Position numbers and translations under genes: made by a program
In this document: positions 47,787 to 61,200 of the stretch, piece after piece
How positions within the stretch are numbered: the stretch's first letter is position 1
How the letters are laid out: each line of letters starts with the position of its first letter
The notes under the pieces: model-generated
What the model was told of the DNA's origin: nothing
The model's database searches: none
Seen by the model: the letters and a program-made list of their open reading frames with translations, nothing else
Source: Skermania sp. ID1734
GTDB taxonomy: Bacteria > Actinomycetota > Actinomycetes > Mycobacteriales > Mycobacteriaceae
Length of the DNA: 64,000 bases
Direction of reading: 5' to 3'
Assembly: GCF_007489285.1 (NCBI RefSeq)
Contig: NZ_VLIY01000001.1
Span: 372,001 to 436,000, forward strand

Positions 47787-48866
47787 TTAGATTCCCAGTG
47801 GCGCGGAGAGGACCGGCCAGGAGTTCTTCAGCTCGTCCTGCCAGTAGCCCCAGCTGTGCGTGCCATACGGCGGGAAGTGGAAAGTCGCCGGAATGTTCAG
47901 CGCGTTAAGCCGCTGTTGCAGGTTATGCGAGCAGTAGTCCGTCACGGATTCGATTCCACCGCCGAGTCCGGTTTGGGCGGCATATCCGGCTACACCCGGC
48001 TGCATGTAGGGGCCGTTCATCACGTCATACTTGCCGGGAACGCCGTTGCCGGAGGAGATGTAGAGGGCGACGCCGCGCAACTTGTCCGCATGCAGCACCG
48101 GGTCGTTCTCGGCCCACAAGGGGTCGCCCGGCGGGCCGTACATGTTGTCCGAATTGCCGCCCTTGCTCCACAGGTCGATCGTCGCGCGGACCGCGGTCTG
48201 GCCGAGCGGGTCACTCATCTGCGCACACCCGCTGTAGGCGGCCGCACTCTGGTACAGGCCGGGCGCCTGCTCGGGCAGCTGCAACACCGTCGTACCCGAC
48301 GTCGACAGCCCAGCAATCGCGTTCTTGCCGTTCGTGCCCAGCGCCGCGTTGATGATCGGCGGCAACTCTTCGGTCAGGAACGTCTTCCACTTATTGACGC
48401 CAAGGACCGGGTCCGGACTCTGCCAGTCCGTGTAGTAGCTGAACTTTCCCCCGATGGGGGTGACGACATTCACCTTCTTGTCGCCGAGGAACTTCATCAC
48501 ATCGGTGCGCAACTGCCACGTGGCGCCGTCCTCGCCACCGCCGCCGCCGTTGAGGAGATACAGCACGGGACGCGGGGCGCTGACGTCGTCGGGACGCTGC
48601 ACCTCGACGGGAATGTCCAGGTTCATTGCTGTCGAGTGCACGAATATCGCCAGGCCGCGGTTTTGCGCGAAGGCCGCATTCTGGAACGTATAGGTCTGGC
48701 TGATGTAGGAACCATCCGGTGCGGTGACCTTCGCCAGTACATCGTTCTTGTCGAATACCGGGTCCGCCGACGCAGCGCCCGTGGCGAGGACGGGAAACGC
48801 GAGAACCGCCAGGGTCGCGACCGAAGCTAGCCTCGCTGCAGCCTTGCGCAGCCGTGCTGACGTCAT
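47787..48866 (-). CDS. Secreted mycolyltransferase, tandem paralogue
   Basis: 359-residue paralogue of the downstream gene with the same layout: signal peptide 1-34 (VATLAVLAFPVLATGAASA), LYLLNGGGGGEDGATWQ, NKWKTFLTEELPPII, nucleophile Ser190 in AGLSTSGTT, and His337 in GTHSWGYWQDELK. ATG 48866 was chosen; the 31 residues upstream in frame lack signal-peptide character. The gap to the next copy is 22 bp, so they may be co-transcribed. The two differ most around residues 205-265 (NDNMYGPPGDPLW region), which may tune acceptor choice. Confidence 0.9.
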   Translation of the reverse strand: MTSARLRKAAARLASVATLAVLAFPVLATGAASADPVFDKNDVLAKVTAPDGSYISQTYTFQNAAFAQNRGLAIFVHSTAMNLDIPVEVQRPDDVSAPRPVLYLLNGGGGGEDGATWQLRTDVMKFLGDKKVNVVTPIGGKFSYYTDWQSPDPVLGVNKWKTFLTEELPPIINAALGTNGKNAIAGLSTSGTTVLQLPEQAPGLYQSAAAYSGCAQMSDPLGQTAVRATIDLWSKGGNSDNMYGPPGDPLWAENDPVLHADKLRGVALYISSGNGVPGKYDVMNGPYMQPGVAGYAAQTGLGGGIESVTDYCSHNLQQRLNALNIPATFHFPPYGTHSWGYWQDELKNSWPVLSAPLGI

Positions 48867-49231
48867 CAAGTCGGTCCCTCTCGGTTGCGGCACCCTGGTC
48901 ACAAGCAGTGCCGGCGGATTTCGCTCGTCGTCCCGCCGACGGTTGGCGACCACGAGCACGAACTCGGCGGCTGGCGCAGCCAGCGTCGTGTCCTGATCGT
49001 TAGCCGATGGAACTCTAACCGTCGACGCGGGAGAACGAACTTGTCGGTCGCGTCATCTATATATGTAACCGTTCCATCGCGATGTTTCGTAACAGCCCGT
49101 TATTTTTGCAGGTCGGCGGTTGCCGCCACCGCGACCCGCACGGTACGGACTCTGCTCGCTAATCTCGTATGAGCGGATTTGCACGAATCGCCGCGGCGCT
49201 GCAGCGCTCGCACGAAATGGAGGTCGGTTTG
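48867..49231. other. 365-bp divergent promoter region before the NRPS
   Basis: Gap between the mycolyltransferase and NRPS starts. It holds one AT-rich patch (TATATATGT, 49058-49066, and ATTTTTGC near 49103) that stands out from the GC-rich surroundings and could carry promoters in both directions. No clear operator or small gene is visible. An in-frame ATG at 49169 would lengthen the NRPS by 21 residues. Confidence 0.5.
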
Positions 49232-52200
49232 ATGGATCGGACACCCGAGGGCCAGCCTGCGGGCTCGGCGTCCGGTCCCGGTCGTCGTTCCACGCGGCGG
49301 CGGTCTCGTCCGACCACACGGACCACGTTGCTGCCGCAGGTACTGTCCGCGGCCGTCGAGGCACGCGCGCACGGTGTGGGCCTGGTCTGCGGTGACCGCT
49401 CGTGGACGTACGCCGAACTGGATGCCTTCTCGACTCGGCTTGCCCGGCTGCTCATCGAGCGTGGTGTGGGCCCAGGCGATCTGGTCGTGGTGTCGATCCC
49501 GCGGTCGATCGAGTCCGTCGCGGCAGTGTGGGCGGTGGCGAAGTCCGGAGCGGGGTTCGTTCCGGTCGATCCGGCCTACCCGGCCGAGCGCATCGAGTTC
49601 ATGATCAGCGACTCCGGCGCCAAATCGGGATTGACCGTCGCCGCCGCCCGGCCCGACCTGCCGGATCTGCTCGACTGGATCGAACTCGACACCGCAACCA
49701 CCGCTACCCAACTCGACGCTCAGTCGACCGAGCCGGTGTCCTATGCGGACCGCATACGCCCGCTGCGTGCCGAACACGTGGCGTGGATGATCTACACGTC
49801 CGGTTCGACGGGTCGGCCCAAAGGCGTCGAGGTCACCCACACCGGCATCGCCGGTCTCGCCGCAGACCAGCGGGAGCGGTTCGGCGTCACCTCAGAGTCG
49901 CGCGTGCTGCACGTGTGCTCCCCCAGCTTCGACGTCTCGGTTCTCGAGCTGCTCCTCGCTGTCAGCGCCGGCGCCACCTTTGTGGTCGCGCCCGCAACGG
50001 TTTTCGGTGGAACCGAACTCGAGTCGCTGATCCGCGATCAGGGCGTCACCCACGCGGTCATGACGCCGTCGGTACTGTCATCGATGCAGCCGTCGGGTTT
50101 GGACACGCTCGAGGTGGTTGGCGTTGCCGGCGAAGCCTGCCCGCCGGAACTGGTTGCCCGCTGGGCACAACCGGTCGGAGCAACCGGTGCGGTGCGGCGG
50201 TTCCTGAACGCCTATGGCCCCACCGAAACCACGATCATCAGCAACGCCACCGGCCCGCTGGCGGCCGGCGACCGTGTCGGCATCGGACCGGCCATCCGCG
50301 GCGTCACCGCCGAAGTTCTCGACGCCCGCCTGCACGCAGTGCCGCTTGGCGTTGTCGGCGAACTGTACATCGCCGGACCCGGGGTGGCCCGCGGCTATCA
50401 CAACCGGCCGGGACTGACGGCAACCCGGTTCGTCGCCCACCCCGGCGGAGAGCCGGGCGCCCGGATGTATCGCACCGGCGACGTCGTGCGGCCACTCGAC
50501 AACGACATCGAGTACCTGGGGCGCAGCGACTTTCAGGTCAAGATCCGCGGATACCGCATCGAACTGGGTGAGATCGACGCGGTCCTCACCAGCTTCGAGG
50601 GCATCGACTTCGCGGTCACGGTCGGCCATCAGACACCCGCCGGCCCGGTGCTCGTCTCCTACATCTACGCGTCCCGGACGGCACCCGATGTGCACGCCGT
50701 CCGCGACCACGTAGCGGAAGTCTTGCCTGCCCACATGGTGCCGGGCCTCATCATGACGCTCGACGAAGTGCCGTTGACGCCGGTGGGCAAGCTGGATCGG
50801 GGCAAGTTGCCCCCACCGGTCTTCGAGGCCAGAGAGTTTCGGGCGCCACAGACCACCGTCGAAAAGATCGTGGCCGACGTGTTCGCCGATGTGCTGGGCA
50901 CCGACCGGATCGGGCTCGACGACGACTTCTTCGACTTGGGCGGCAACAGCCTGGTCGCAACCCAGGTGGCGGCGCGGCTGGGCGCGGCGCTGGATGTCGC
51001 GCTGCCGGCGCGACTGCTGTTCGAGACGTCCACGGTCGCGGGACTGGCCGCCACCATCGAACCGTTGCGCGGGCAGGGCGGCCGCGTCGAACTTACGCCG
51101 CAGGACCGTAGCGGCCCAATACCGTTGTCGCTGGCGCAGAACCGGATGTGGTTCCTGAACCAGTTCGACCCCTCGTCTGCCGCCTACGCCATCCCGCTCG
51201 CCGTGCGACTGAGCGGCCGCGTCGATCCGGATGCCTTGCGCGCCGCGATCGCCGACGTCGTCGAGCGGCACGAGGTGCTGCGCACGGTGTACCCGGAAAC
51301 CGCCGACGGTCCGGTGCAGGTGATCCTGCCGGCCGCGGACGCGGGCATCGACGTCGACGTCGTGCCGGCTACCGAGTCGGACATCTTCGCCGCCGTCGCC
51401 ACCTTCCTCGGTCAGCCTTTCGATGTGGCCAACCGAGTTCCGCTGCGGGTGCGGATATTTCAGCTCGACGCCGCAAACTATGTCCTCGCCGTCGCCGTGC
51501 ACCATATCTCCGGCGACGGCGCCTCGATGGCGCCGCTGGCCCGCGACGTCATGCTCGCCTACGCGGCCCGGGTCACGGGCGAGGCTCCTGCCTGGTCGCC
51601 GCTGGCGGTCCAGTACGCCGACTTCGCTATCTGGCAGCGTCGGGTGCTCGGCGATGAGTCCGATCCGGAGTCATTGCTGGCCAAGCAGGTTGCGTATTGG
51701 CGCGAGCAACTGTCCGGGTTGCCGGAACAGTTGGACCTGCCGTCGGATCGGCCGCGTCCAGCGCAGCAGTCCTTTGCCAGCGCGCGGGTGTCGATGCGCG
51801 TCGACGCCGACCTGCATGCCCGGTTGGCCGAGTTGGCCCAGGCGAACAACGCCACCCTGTTCATGCTCACCCACACCGCGCTCGCAGTGGTGCTGGGACG
51901 GCTGGCCAACAGCACCGACGTGGCGATCGGCGCTCCCTACGCGGGGCGCGGCGAAGCCGCTCTGGACGACCTGGTCGGCATGTTCGTCAATACCGTCGTC
52001 TTCCGCTCGCAGTTCGAACTGTCCGATTCGTTCACCAAAACTCTTGCTCGCCAACGCGATACGGACCTGGCCGCATTCGCCAACGCCGACGTCCCGTTCG
52101 AACGGCTCGTCGAGGTGCTCAACCCCACTCGCTCCACCGCCCGCCACCCGCTGTTCCAGGTGCTGCTGGCCTTCCAGAACCTCGGCCAGACCCGTTTCGA

Positions 52201-55200
52201 ATTGCCCGACTTGACCGTCGACGCCCTCGACACCGAGGTGAACGCGACCGAGTTCGACTTACAGATCGGCCTTGCGGATGCCTACGACGCCACCGGCGTC
52301 CCGCTCGGCATCGACGGCACCATCACCTATGCCACCGATCTCTTCGATACGAGCACCATCGAACGCATTGCGGACCGGTTCGTGCGCGCGCTGGAGGCCA
52401 TCGCCACCACGCCCGACATCGCGGTCGGCGACATCGGCCTGATCGACGCGGACGAGCGCGCGTTGGTGTTGCGCGAGTGGAACGCGACGGCCAAACCATG
52501 GCCAGCCACGACCGTCCCACAAGCTCTTTCCGAAGCGGTTGGCGGGCAGGATGATTCGATCGCCGTGGTGGCCGCCGACGGTGCCACGCTCAGCTATCGC
52601 GAGTTTGCGGCTGCGGTTAATCGCTTGGCTCGCTGGCTGATTGCCGAAGGAGTCGGGCCGGAGGATCGGGTGGCCATTGCCATGGGCCGCTCCGTCGAGC
52701 AGCTCATCACGATGCACGCCGTACTCACCGCGGGCGGCGCGTATGTGCCGATCGACCCGTCACATCCCGCCGAACGCAACGCGTACGTGCTCGAGACCGC
52801 GGCACCCACACTCGTGTTGACCAGGACCGCAGACGAATTCACCGCTACCGAGGCGGTCTCGGTCGACGGCCTCGACCTGTCGGCAATTCCCGCCGCCGAC
52901 GTCACGGACGCCGACAGATTTGCCCCGCTTCGCCCACACAACGCCGCCTACGTGTTGTTCACCTCCGGCTCGACGGGCCGGCCGAAGGGCGTGGCCGTTC
53001 CGCATTATGCGGTGGTCAATCAGTTGCGTTGGCTCAGCGGTGAATACCAACTCGGCACCGACGACGTGGTGCTGGTCAAGACACCCTTCACCTTCGACGT
53101 GAGCGTGTGGGAATACTTCGCGCCACCGCTCGTGGGCGCGCGAATGGTCGTGGCCACGCCGGACGGGCACCGGGATCCCGCGTATCTTGCCCAGGTCATC
53201 GCCGAACAGGCAGTGACGATCACCTCTTTCGTGCCGTCGATGCTGGCGGTGTTCACCCAGGCAACCGCCGCCACAGACCTGGCATCGCTGCGCGCGCTGC
53301 TGGTTGCGGGCGAAGCGCTGCCGTTGACCACGGCTGCCGATGTGTGGGAACTCAACCCTGCGACGGCGGTGCACAACCTCTACGGGCCAACCGAAGCAAC
53401 GGTCCACGCCACCGCGCACCGCGTCGTCCCCGACGACCCGGCGAACGTGCCGATGGGCACCCCCGTGGCGAACACCGGTGCGTTGGTACTGGATTCGCGG
53501 CTGCAGCCTGTTCCCGTGGGTGTCGCGGGTGAGCTTTATCTGACCGGCGTCCAGGTGGCTCGCGGCTACTTCGAACGGCCCGATCTGACGACGGAACGCT
53601 TCGTCGCCGACCCCTACAGTGAGCTCGCCGGCGCGCGGATGTACCGCACCGGCGACCTCGTGCGCTGGCGCGCCAATGGCGAGCTGGAGTATCTCGGGCG
53701 CACCGACTTCCAGGTGAAGCTTCGCGGGCTCCGCATCGAACTCGGTGAAATCGAGGCTGCGCTCCGTGAACAACAGGCGGTGACCGCCGCGGTGGCGGTC
53801 GTGCATCGAGATCCCAGCGTCGGCGACCAGCTGATCGCGTATCTCGTTCCTGCGGCGGGGCAAATCATCGACACCGGGGCTGTCCGCGACGCCTTGGCCG
53901 CCCGGGTGCCGGCATACATGATTCCGTCGCAGTTGATCGAGCTGGCGGCGTTGCCACTCAACGCTTCCGGAAAGCTCGATCGCAGAGCGCTGCCCGAGCC
54001 GGTCTTCGCCGCACGGGAGTTTCGGGCCCCGCAGACGCCAGTCGAAGAAATCGTCGCGAACGTCTTTGCCGAGGTACTCGGGATCGAGCGGGTCGGCGCC
54101 GATGACGACTTCTTCGAACTCGGCGGCAACAGTCTGCTCGCTGCTCAGGTGACCGCGCGGATCGGCGCGGCGCTGGATGCCCGGATCCCGGTTCGGGTGT
54201 TGTTCGAGGCCTCCACCGTGTCCGCACTCGCGGCGCGCGCCGAATCGCAGGCGGGTCAGGGCCGCATCGCGTTGACCGCGCAACCGCGCGGGGATCGGGT
54301 CCCGCTCTCGCTGGCGCAGACCCGGATGTGGTTCCTCAACAGGTTCGACCGTGAATCCGCCGCGTACACGATTCCGTTCGCCGTTCGCCTCACCGGTTCC
54401 GTGGATGCCGCGGCGTTGACTGCGGCGGTCGGTGACGTGATCACCCGCCATGAAGTGCTGCGCACCATTTACCCGGAAACTCCGGACGGCCCCGTCCAGG
54501 TCGTCTTGCCCGTCGCCCAAGCGCGTATCGACGTTGTGATCGTGGATACCACCGAGGCCGAATTGGTCGCTCAGATAGCCGAATTCGTCGCGGCGCCGTT
54601 CGATGTGACGAACGAAGTGCCCATCCGGGTCCGGCTCTACAGACTCGCTCGCGACAACTACGTGCTGGCCGTCGCCGTCCACCACATTTCCGGCGACGGT
54701 TCGTCGATGGGGCCGTTGGCGCGGGATGTAATGACCGCCTACGCCGCCCGCGCCAACGGCGACACCCCCGGTTGGGCGCCGCTCGAGGTGCAGTACGCCG
54801 ACTATGCGATCTGGCAGCGCCGGGTTCTGGGCGAGGAAAGTCACCCGAACTCACTGCTCACGCAGCAGGTCAGCTATTGGCGCGAACAGCTGGCCGGGCT
54901 GCCCGACCAACTGGATCTGCCCGCCGACCGGGCACGCCCGGCCGTAGCGTCGCAGACGGGGGCGCAGGTCCCACTGACCATTCCCGCCGATTTGCATGCG
55001 GGCCTGGTTCAGCTCGGTCAATCGCACAACGCGACGCTGTTCATGGTCGTTCACGCCGCACTGGCACTGCTGTTCGGCCGGCTCGGCAATACCGACGACC
55101 TGGCCATCGGCACCCCATACGCCGGGCGCGGCGAGGCGGCGCTCGACGACCTCGTCGGCATGTTCGTCAACACTGTCGTCTTCCGCACCAACCTCGACTC

Positions 55201-58200
55201 GGCGGAGCGATTCACCGATCTTCTTGCGCGGCAACGAGAAACCGATCTCGCCGCCTTCGCGCACGCTGATGTGCCGTTCGAGCGGCTCGTCGAGGTGCTC
55301 AAGCCGGCGCGGTCCACCGCGCGCCATCCCCTGTTCCAGGTGATGCTCGCGTTCCAGAATCTCGGCACCGCCCGCTTCGAACTGCCCGGCCTCACCGTCA
55401 CCGGAGTAGACGCCGACCTGCGCCTCACCCAGTTCGACCTGCACGTCACGCTGTCCGACAGCTACGACGCGTCGGGTAAACCCGCCGGCATCACCGGCAC
55501 CATCACGTACGCGACCGACCTGTTCGACGAGCCGACCGTCACGCGCTACGCCGACATGCTGTCGCGAGTGTTGACCGCGGTGGTCACCGATCCGACGGCG
55601 ATAGTCGGGGATGTCGACCTGATCGGGCCCGACGAGCGCGCTCGAGTCGTCACCGAATGGAACGCGACTGAGCACCCGATCGACCGGACGGCGATGATGC
55701 TCACGCAGTTCGAGCGAACCGTCGCCGAGCACGGCGATCGCCTCGCCGTGGTGAGCCCGGAAGGCCGGGAGCTGACCTACCGCGAATTCGCGTCGGAGGT
55801 CAACCGGCTTGCCCGGCATCTCATCAGTGTCGGCGTCGGGCCGGAGGCGCGGGTCGCCATTGCCATGCGTCGCAGCCTCGAGCAGCTCACCGCGATCTAT
55901 GCCGTGCTCACCGCGGGCGGAGCGTACGTTCCGGTGGATCCCGACCATCCGGCCGAACGCAACGAGTACGTGCTCACCACGGCGGCACCGGTGGTGGCGC
56001 TAACCACCAGCCGTGACCAGTTCAGCACCGGTACCGGCGTCGAACTCGCCAACGTCGACAGTCTCGACCTGTCCGGGTATTCGGACGCACCGCTCAGCGA
56101 TGCCGATCGGCTGAGTGTGCTGCGACCGGCCAACACCGCCTACATCATCTTCACCTCGGGTTCGACGGGCCGGCCGAAGGGCGTAGCCGTTCCGCATGGT
56201 GCGGTGACCAACCAGTTGCTGTGGATTCAAGGCGAATACGACCTTTCGCCCAGCGACGTCTACCTGCAAAAGACCGCCGGCACGTTCGACGTCAGCGTGT
56301 GGGGTAACTTCTGGCCGCTCGCGGTCGGCGCGTGCCTGGTATTGGCCACCGCCGACGGCCACCGGGATCCGCAGTACCTGGCCGATGTCATCCAACAGCG
56401 CTCGGTGACGGTCACCGACTTTGTGCCGTCGATGCTCAGCGTATTCACGGCGAGTGTCGAGTCCGATCAAATCGCCTCGCTGCGAGCAATTTTCGCGGTC
56501 GGTGAGGCGTTACCGCCGGAAACCGTCGCGGCCTTCAGCCGCAAGTCCCCGGCAGCTTTGCACAACCTGTACGGACCCACCGAAGCGGCGGTGTCGATCA
56601 CCTTCTTCCCCGCGCACACCGCGATCGGCGCACGCGTGACACCCATCGGTGGGCCGGTGTGGAACAGCCAGGCCTACGTGCTGGATGGCCGACTCCGGCC
56701 GGTGCCCGTGGGTGTCGCCGGCGAGTTGTATCTCGGTGGAATCCAGCTCGCCCGCGGGTATCGCAAACGCCCGGACATCACGTCCGACCGCTTTGTGGCC
56801 GACCCGTTCGGGCCGCCCGGCGACCGCCTCTACCGCACGGGCGACCTCGTGCGCTGGAACAGTGCCGGTGACTTGGAGTACCTGGGCCGCACCGACTTCC
56901 AGGTGAAGTTTCATGGTCAGCGCATCGAACTCGGTGAGATCGAGACCGCTCTGCTGGCCCAAGACGGCGTCAATCAAGCGGCGGCATTGGTGCTCGCCAC
57001 CGACAGCGGCGACCAACTCGTGGGCTACGCGGTACCCGAGCCCGGAGCCGAGTTGGACCTCGATACGCTCCGGCAGGGACTGGCGCAGTGGTTGCCGTCA
57101 TACATGATCCCGACGGCGCTGGTGGTGCTCGACGCGTTTCCGCTCAACCCGTCGGGCAAGCTGGACCGCAAGGCACTGCCCGCACCGGTGTTCACCGCCA
57201 AGGAATTTCGCGCGCCGACCACTCCGGTGGAACAAATCGTCGCGACCATCTTCGCCGATGTGCTCGGCCTGGACCGGGTCGGCGCCGATGACGATTTCTT
57301 CGAATTGGGCGGCAACTCGCTGCTCGCCACGCAGGTGACTGCACGACTCGGCGAGCAACTCGACACCCGCATCCCGGTACGCGTCTTGTTCGAGTCGTCG
57401 ACGGTCACCGCACTCGCGGCGAACGCGGAATCGCACGCGGGCGAAGGTCGGATCCCGCTAACCGCCCAGGAACGCAGCGGCCCGATTCCGTTGTCCCTCG
57501 CCCAAACTCGCATGTGGTTCCTCAACCGGTTCGACAGTGAATCGGCGGCCTACATCATTCCACTGGCTGTGCGGCTGTCCGGGCGCGTCGATCTCGACGC
57601 GCTGCGCGCGGCGATCGGCGATGTGGTCACCCGTCACGAGGTGCTGCGCACGCTGTATCCGGAGACGCCGGATGGTCCGGTTCAGGTGGTGCTGCCGGTG
57701 GCGGAGGCGGCGGTCGAGGTAGCAGTGACGCCGGTGGCCGAGTCGGACGTATTCGAGGCAGTCACGGGCTTTTTGTCGAAGCCGTTCGATGTGACGTCTG
57801 AGGTCCCGCTGCGGGTGCGGGTGTTCGAGCTCGACGGGCAAGACTACGTGCTGGCCGTTGCGGTGCACCATATTTCCGGCGATGGCTCGTCGATGGGTCC
57901 GCTGGCTCGGGACGTGATGGTTGCCTATGCGGCGCGTGCCAACGGTGAGGCGCCGGGGTGGTCACCGTTGGCGGTGCAGTACGCCGATTACGCGTTGTGG
58001 CAGCGGCGGGTGCTGGGTGACGAGTCGGATGCGGAGTCGCTGCTGTCGCGCCAGATCGGTTACTGGCGTACTCAGTTGGCGGATCTGCCGGAGCAGTTGG
58101 ATCTGCCGTCGGATCGGCCGCGTCCGGCGCGTCAGTCGCTGGCGGCGGCGCGGGTGCCGATCACGATCGAGGCGGGCCTGCATGCGCAGTTGCAGGCGCT

Positions 58201-61200
58201 CGCCCAGAAACACAACGCGACGTTGTTCATGGTGGTGCACACCGCGCTGGCGGTGCTGCTGGGGCGGCTGGGCCGCACCGACGACGTCGCTGTCGGCACT
58301 CCGTATGCGGGTCGCGGTGAGGCGCTGCTGGACGAGCTGGTGGGCATGTTCGTCAACACGGTGGTGTTCCGCACCCGGTTGGACGCCGGTGAGTCGTTCG
58401 TGGATTTGCTTGCCCGCCAGCGTGATACGGACCTGGCCGCGTATGCGAACGCGGATGTGCCGTTCGAGCGGTTGGTGGAGGTGCTCAATCCGGAACGCTC
58501 CACCGCGCGGCATCCGCTGTTCCAGGTGGTGCTGGCGTTCCAGAACATGACGCAGGCGCGTTTCGAGCTGCCCGGGTTGAGCGTGTCGGGTCTGGACGTG
58601 GACACGGCCACCAGCGATTTCGATCTGCAGTTCATGGTGGCCGACAGCTACACCGACGACGGCTCCCCGGCAGGCATTTCCGGCATGGTGACCTATGCCA
58701 CCGACCTGTTCGACCCGGACACGGTGTCGGGGTTTGTCGGGCGTCTGGTTCGGGTTCTCGGTGAGGTTGCGGCCGCGCCGCAGACCGCGGTCGGACAGAT
58801 CGAGTTGCTGGGCGCCGACGAACGCGCGGACCTGCTGCACCGGCATGGCACGCCGGCGGTGCCCGGGCGGGTGCTGGCGGACATGCTCGTGGAGGCGGCC
58901 GCCCTGGATCCGGCGCATCCGGCGCTCGTGTTCGAGGACCGGCAGTGGAGTTACGGCGAGTTGGACGAGCGGTCGAATCGTCTTGGCCGCTGGTTGATTT
59001 CGCGGGGCATCGGGCCTGAGGACCTGGTGGCCGCGGCGATTCCGCGGTCGGTGGAATCGGTGTGGGCGGTGTGGTCGATCGCCAAGTCGGGCGCGGCGTT
59101 CGCTCAGATCGACCCGCGGCACCCGCGTGACCGTATCGAGTACATGCTCGAAACCGCGCGCTCACGGATCGGGTTCACCGTCTCGACGGTGCGTGAGCAA
59201 CTGCCCGACGACATCGAATGGGTCGCACTCGACGATCCGGAATTCCTCGCGACACTGCAGGATTGGCCGGCCGAGACGATCACCGACGCCGACCGGGTGC
59301 ATCCGGTCCGGTTGAACAACCCGGCGTATGCGATCTTCACCTCCGGCTCGACCGGGCGGCCGAAGGGTGTGGTGGTCACCCACACCGGTTTGGCCAACTT
59401 CACCGTCGAACAGGTCGAACGCTACGAGCTGAGCCCGGCCGATCGCACGCTGCATTTCGGTTCGCCGAGCTTCGATGCCTCGATTCTGGAGTTGTTGCTG
59501 GCCATCGGCGCATCGAGCACCATGATCGTGGCTGCTCCGACGATTTACGGCGGTGAGGAACTCAAGGCGCTGCTGGCCGGCGAGCGGGTTACCCGCGCAT
59601 TCATCACCCCGGCCGCGTTGGCGTCGATCGATCCGGCCGGTCTGGACGATTTGGTCTACGTCTCCGCCGGCGGCGAGGCACTCGCACCGGAGTTGGCCGC
59701 CCGCTGGGCGAATACCGACGCGGCCGGGGTCCGCAAGATCTACAACGGCTACGGGCCCACCGAGACGACGGTGATGACCAACATCAGCGACCCGGTGCTA
59801 CCCGGCGAGCCGATCAACATCGGCGGCCCGATCCGGGGCATGGCGTGCCTGGTGCTCGACGACCGGCTGCGTCCGGTGCCCGAGGGCGTCGCCGGTGAGC
59901 TGTACCTGTCGGGAATCCAGCTGGGCCGCGGGTACGTCGGACGTCCCGACATCACCGCCGACCGTTTCGTCGCCGATCCCTACGGCGTTCCTGGCGAGCG
60001 GATGTACCGCACCGGTGACGTGGTGGCCTGGCGCGGCAGCGTCCTCGAATACGTCTCGCGGGCGGACTTTCAGGTCAAGATGCGCGGGTTCCGTATCGAA
60101 CTGGGCGAGATCGAATCGGCGTTGCGGGCGGAGGATTCGGTGGATCAGGCCGCCGTGTTCGCCCACCGCTCCCCCACACTCGGCGACCAACTCGTCGCCT
60201 ATGTCGTGCCGGTCGCTGGTGCACAGGTCGACCCGGCCGCGCTGATCGCCGCGGTCGGTGACCGGCTGCCCGGTTACATGGTGCCACGCGCCGTCATGGT
60301 GCTCGATGCGTTCCCATTGACCGTCAACGGCAAGCTCGACCGAAAGGCTTTGCCGGAGCCCGTGTTCGAGAGTCGGCCGTTCAAGGCGCCGTCCACGCCG
60401 GTGGAAGAGATTGTGGCGGGTGTGTTCGCGGATGTGCTCGGGGTGGAGCGGGTCGGCGCGGACGACGATTTCTTCGAGTTGGGTGGCAACAGCTTGCTGG
60501 CCACGCAGGTCACCGCGCGTATCGGTGCGGCACTGGACACTCGGGTGCCGGTACGCGTCGTGTTCGAGGCATCGACCGTGTCGGCGTTGGCCGCGCAGGT
60601 CGAATCGCACGCCGGTGAGGGCCGTGTCGCGTTGGGCCCGCAGGAGCGGCCGGATCGGATTCCGTTGTCGTTGGCGCAGACGCGGATGTGGTTTTTGAAT
60701 CGGTTCGATCGGGAGTCGGCGGCGTACACGATTCCGTTTGCGGTGCGTCTTACCGGTGCGGTGGATGTGGCGGCGTTGACTGCGGCGGTTGCGGATGTGG
60801 TTGCGCGGCATGAGGTGTTGCGCACGGTGTATCCGGAAACTCCTGAGGGCCCGGTGCAGGTGGTGCTGGCGGCGACCCAGGCTCGGGTTGATGTCGACGT
60901 GGTCGACGCGGTCGAGGACGAGCTGGTGGGGTTGGTGGCCCAGTTCGTCGCGGCGCCGTTCGATGTGACTGCGCAGATTCCGTTGCGGGTGCGGTTGTTC
61001 CGGCTCGCTGATGACGATTATGTGTTGGCTGTGGCGGTGCATCACATTTCCGGTGATGGTTCGTCGATGGGGCCGTTGGCGCGGGATGTGATGAGCGCGT
61101 ATGCGGCGCGGGCTGCGGGTGAGGCGCCGGGCTGGGTGCCGTTGGGGGTGCAGTACGCCGATTACGCGATTTGGCAGCGGCGGGTGTTGGGTGAGGAGTC

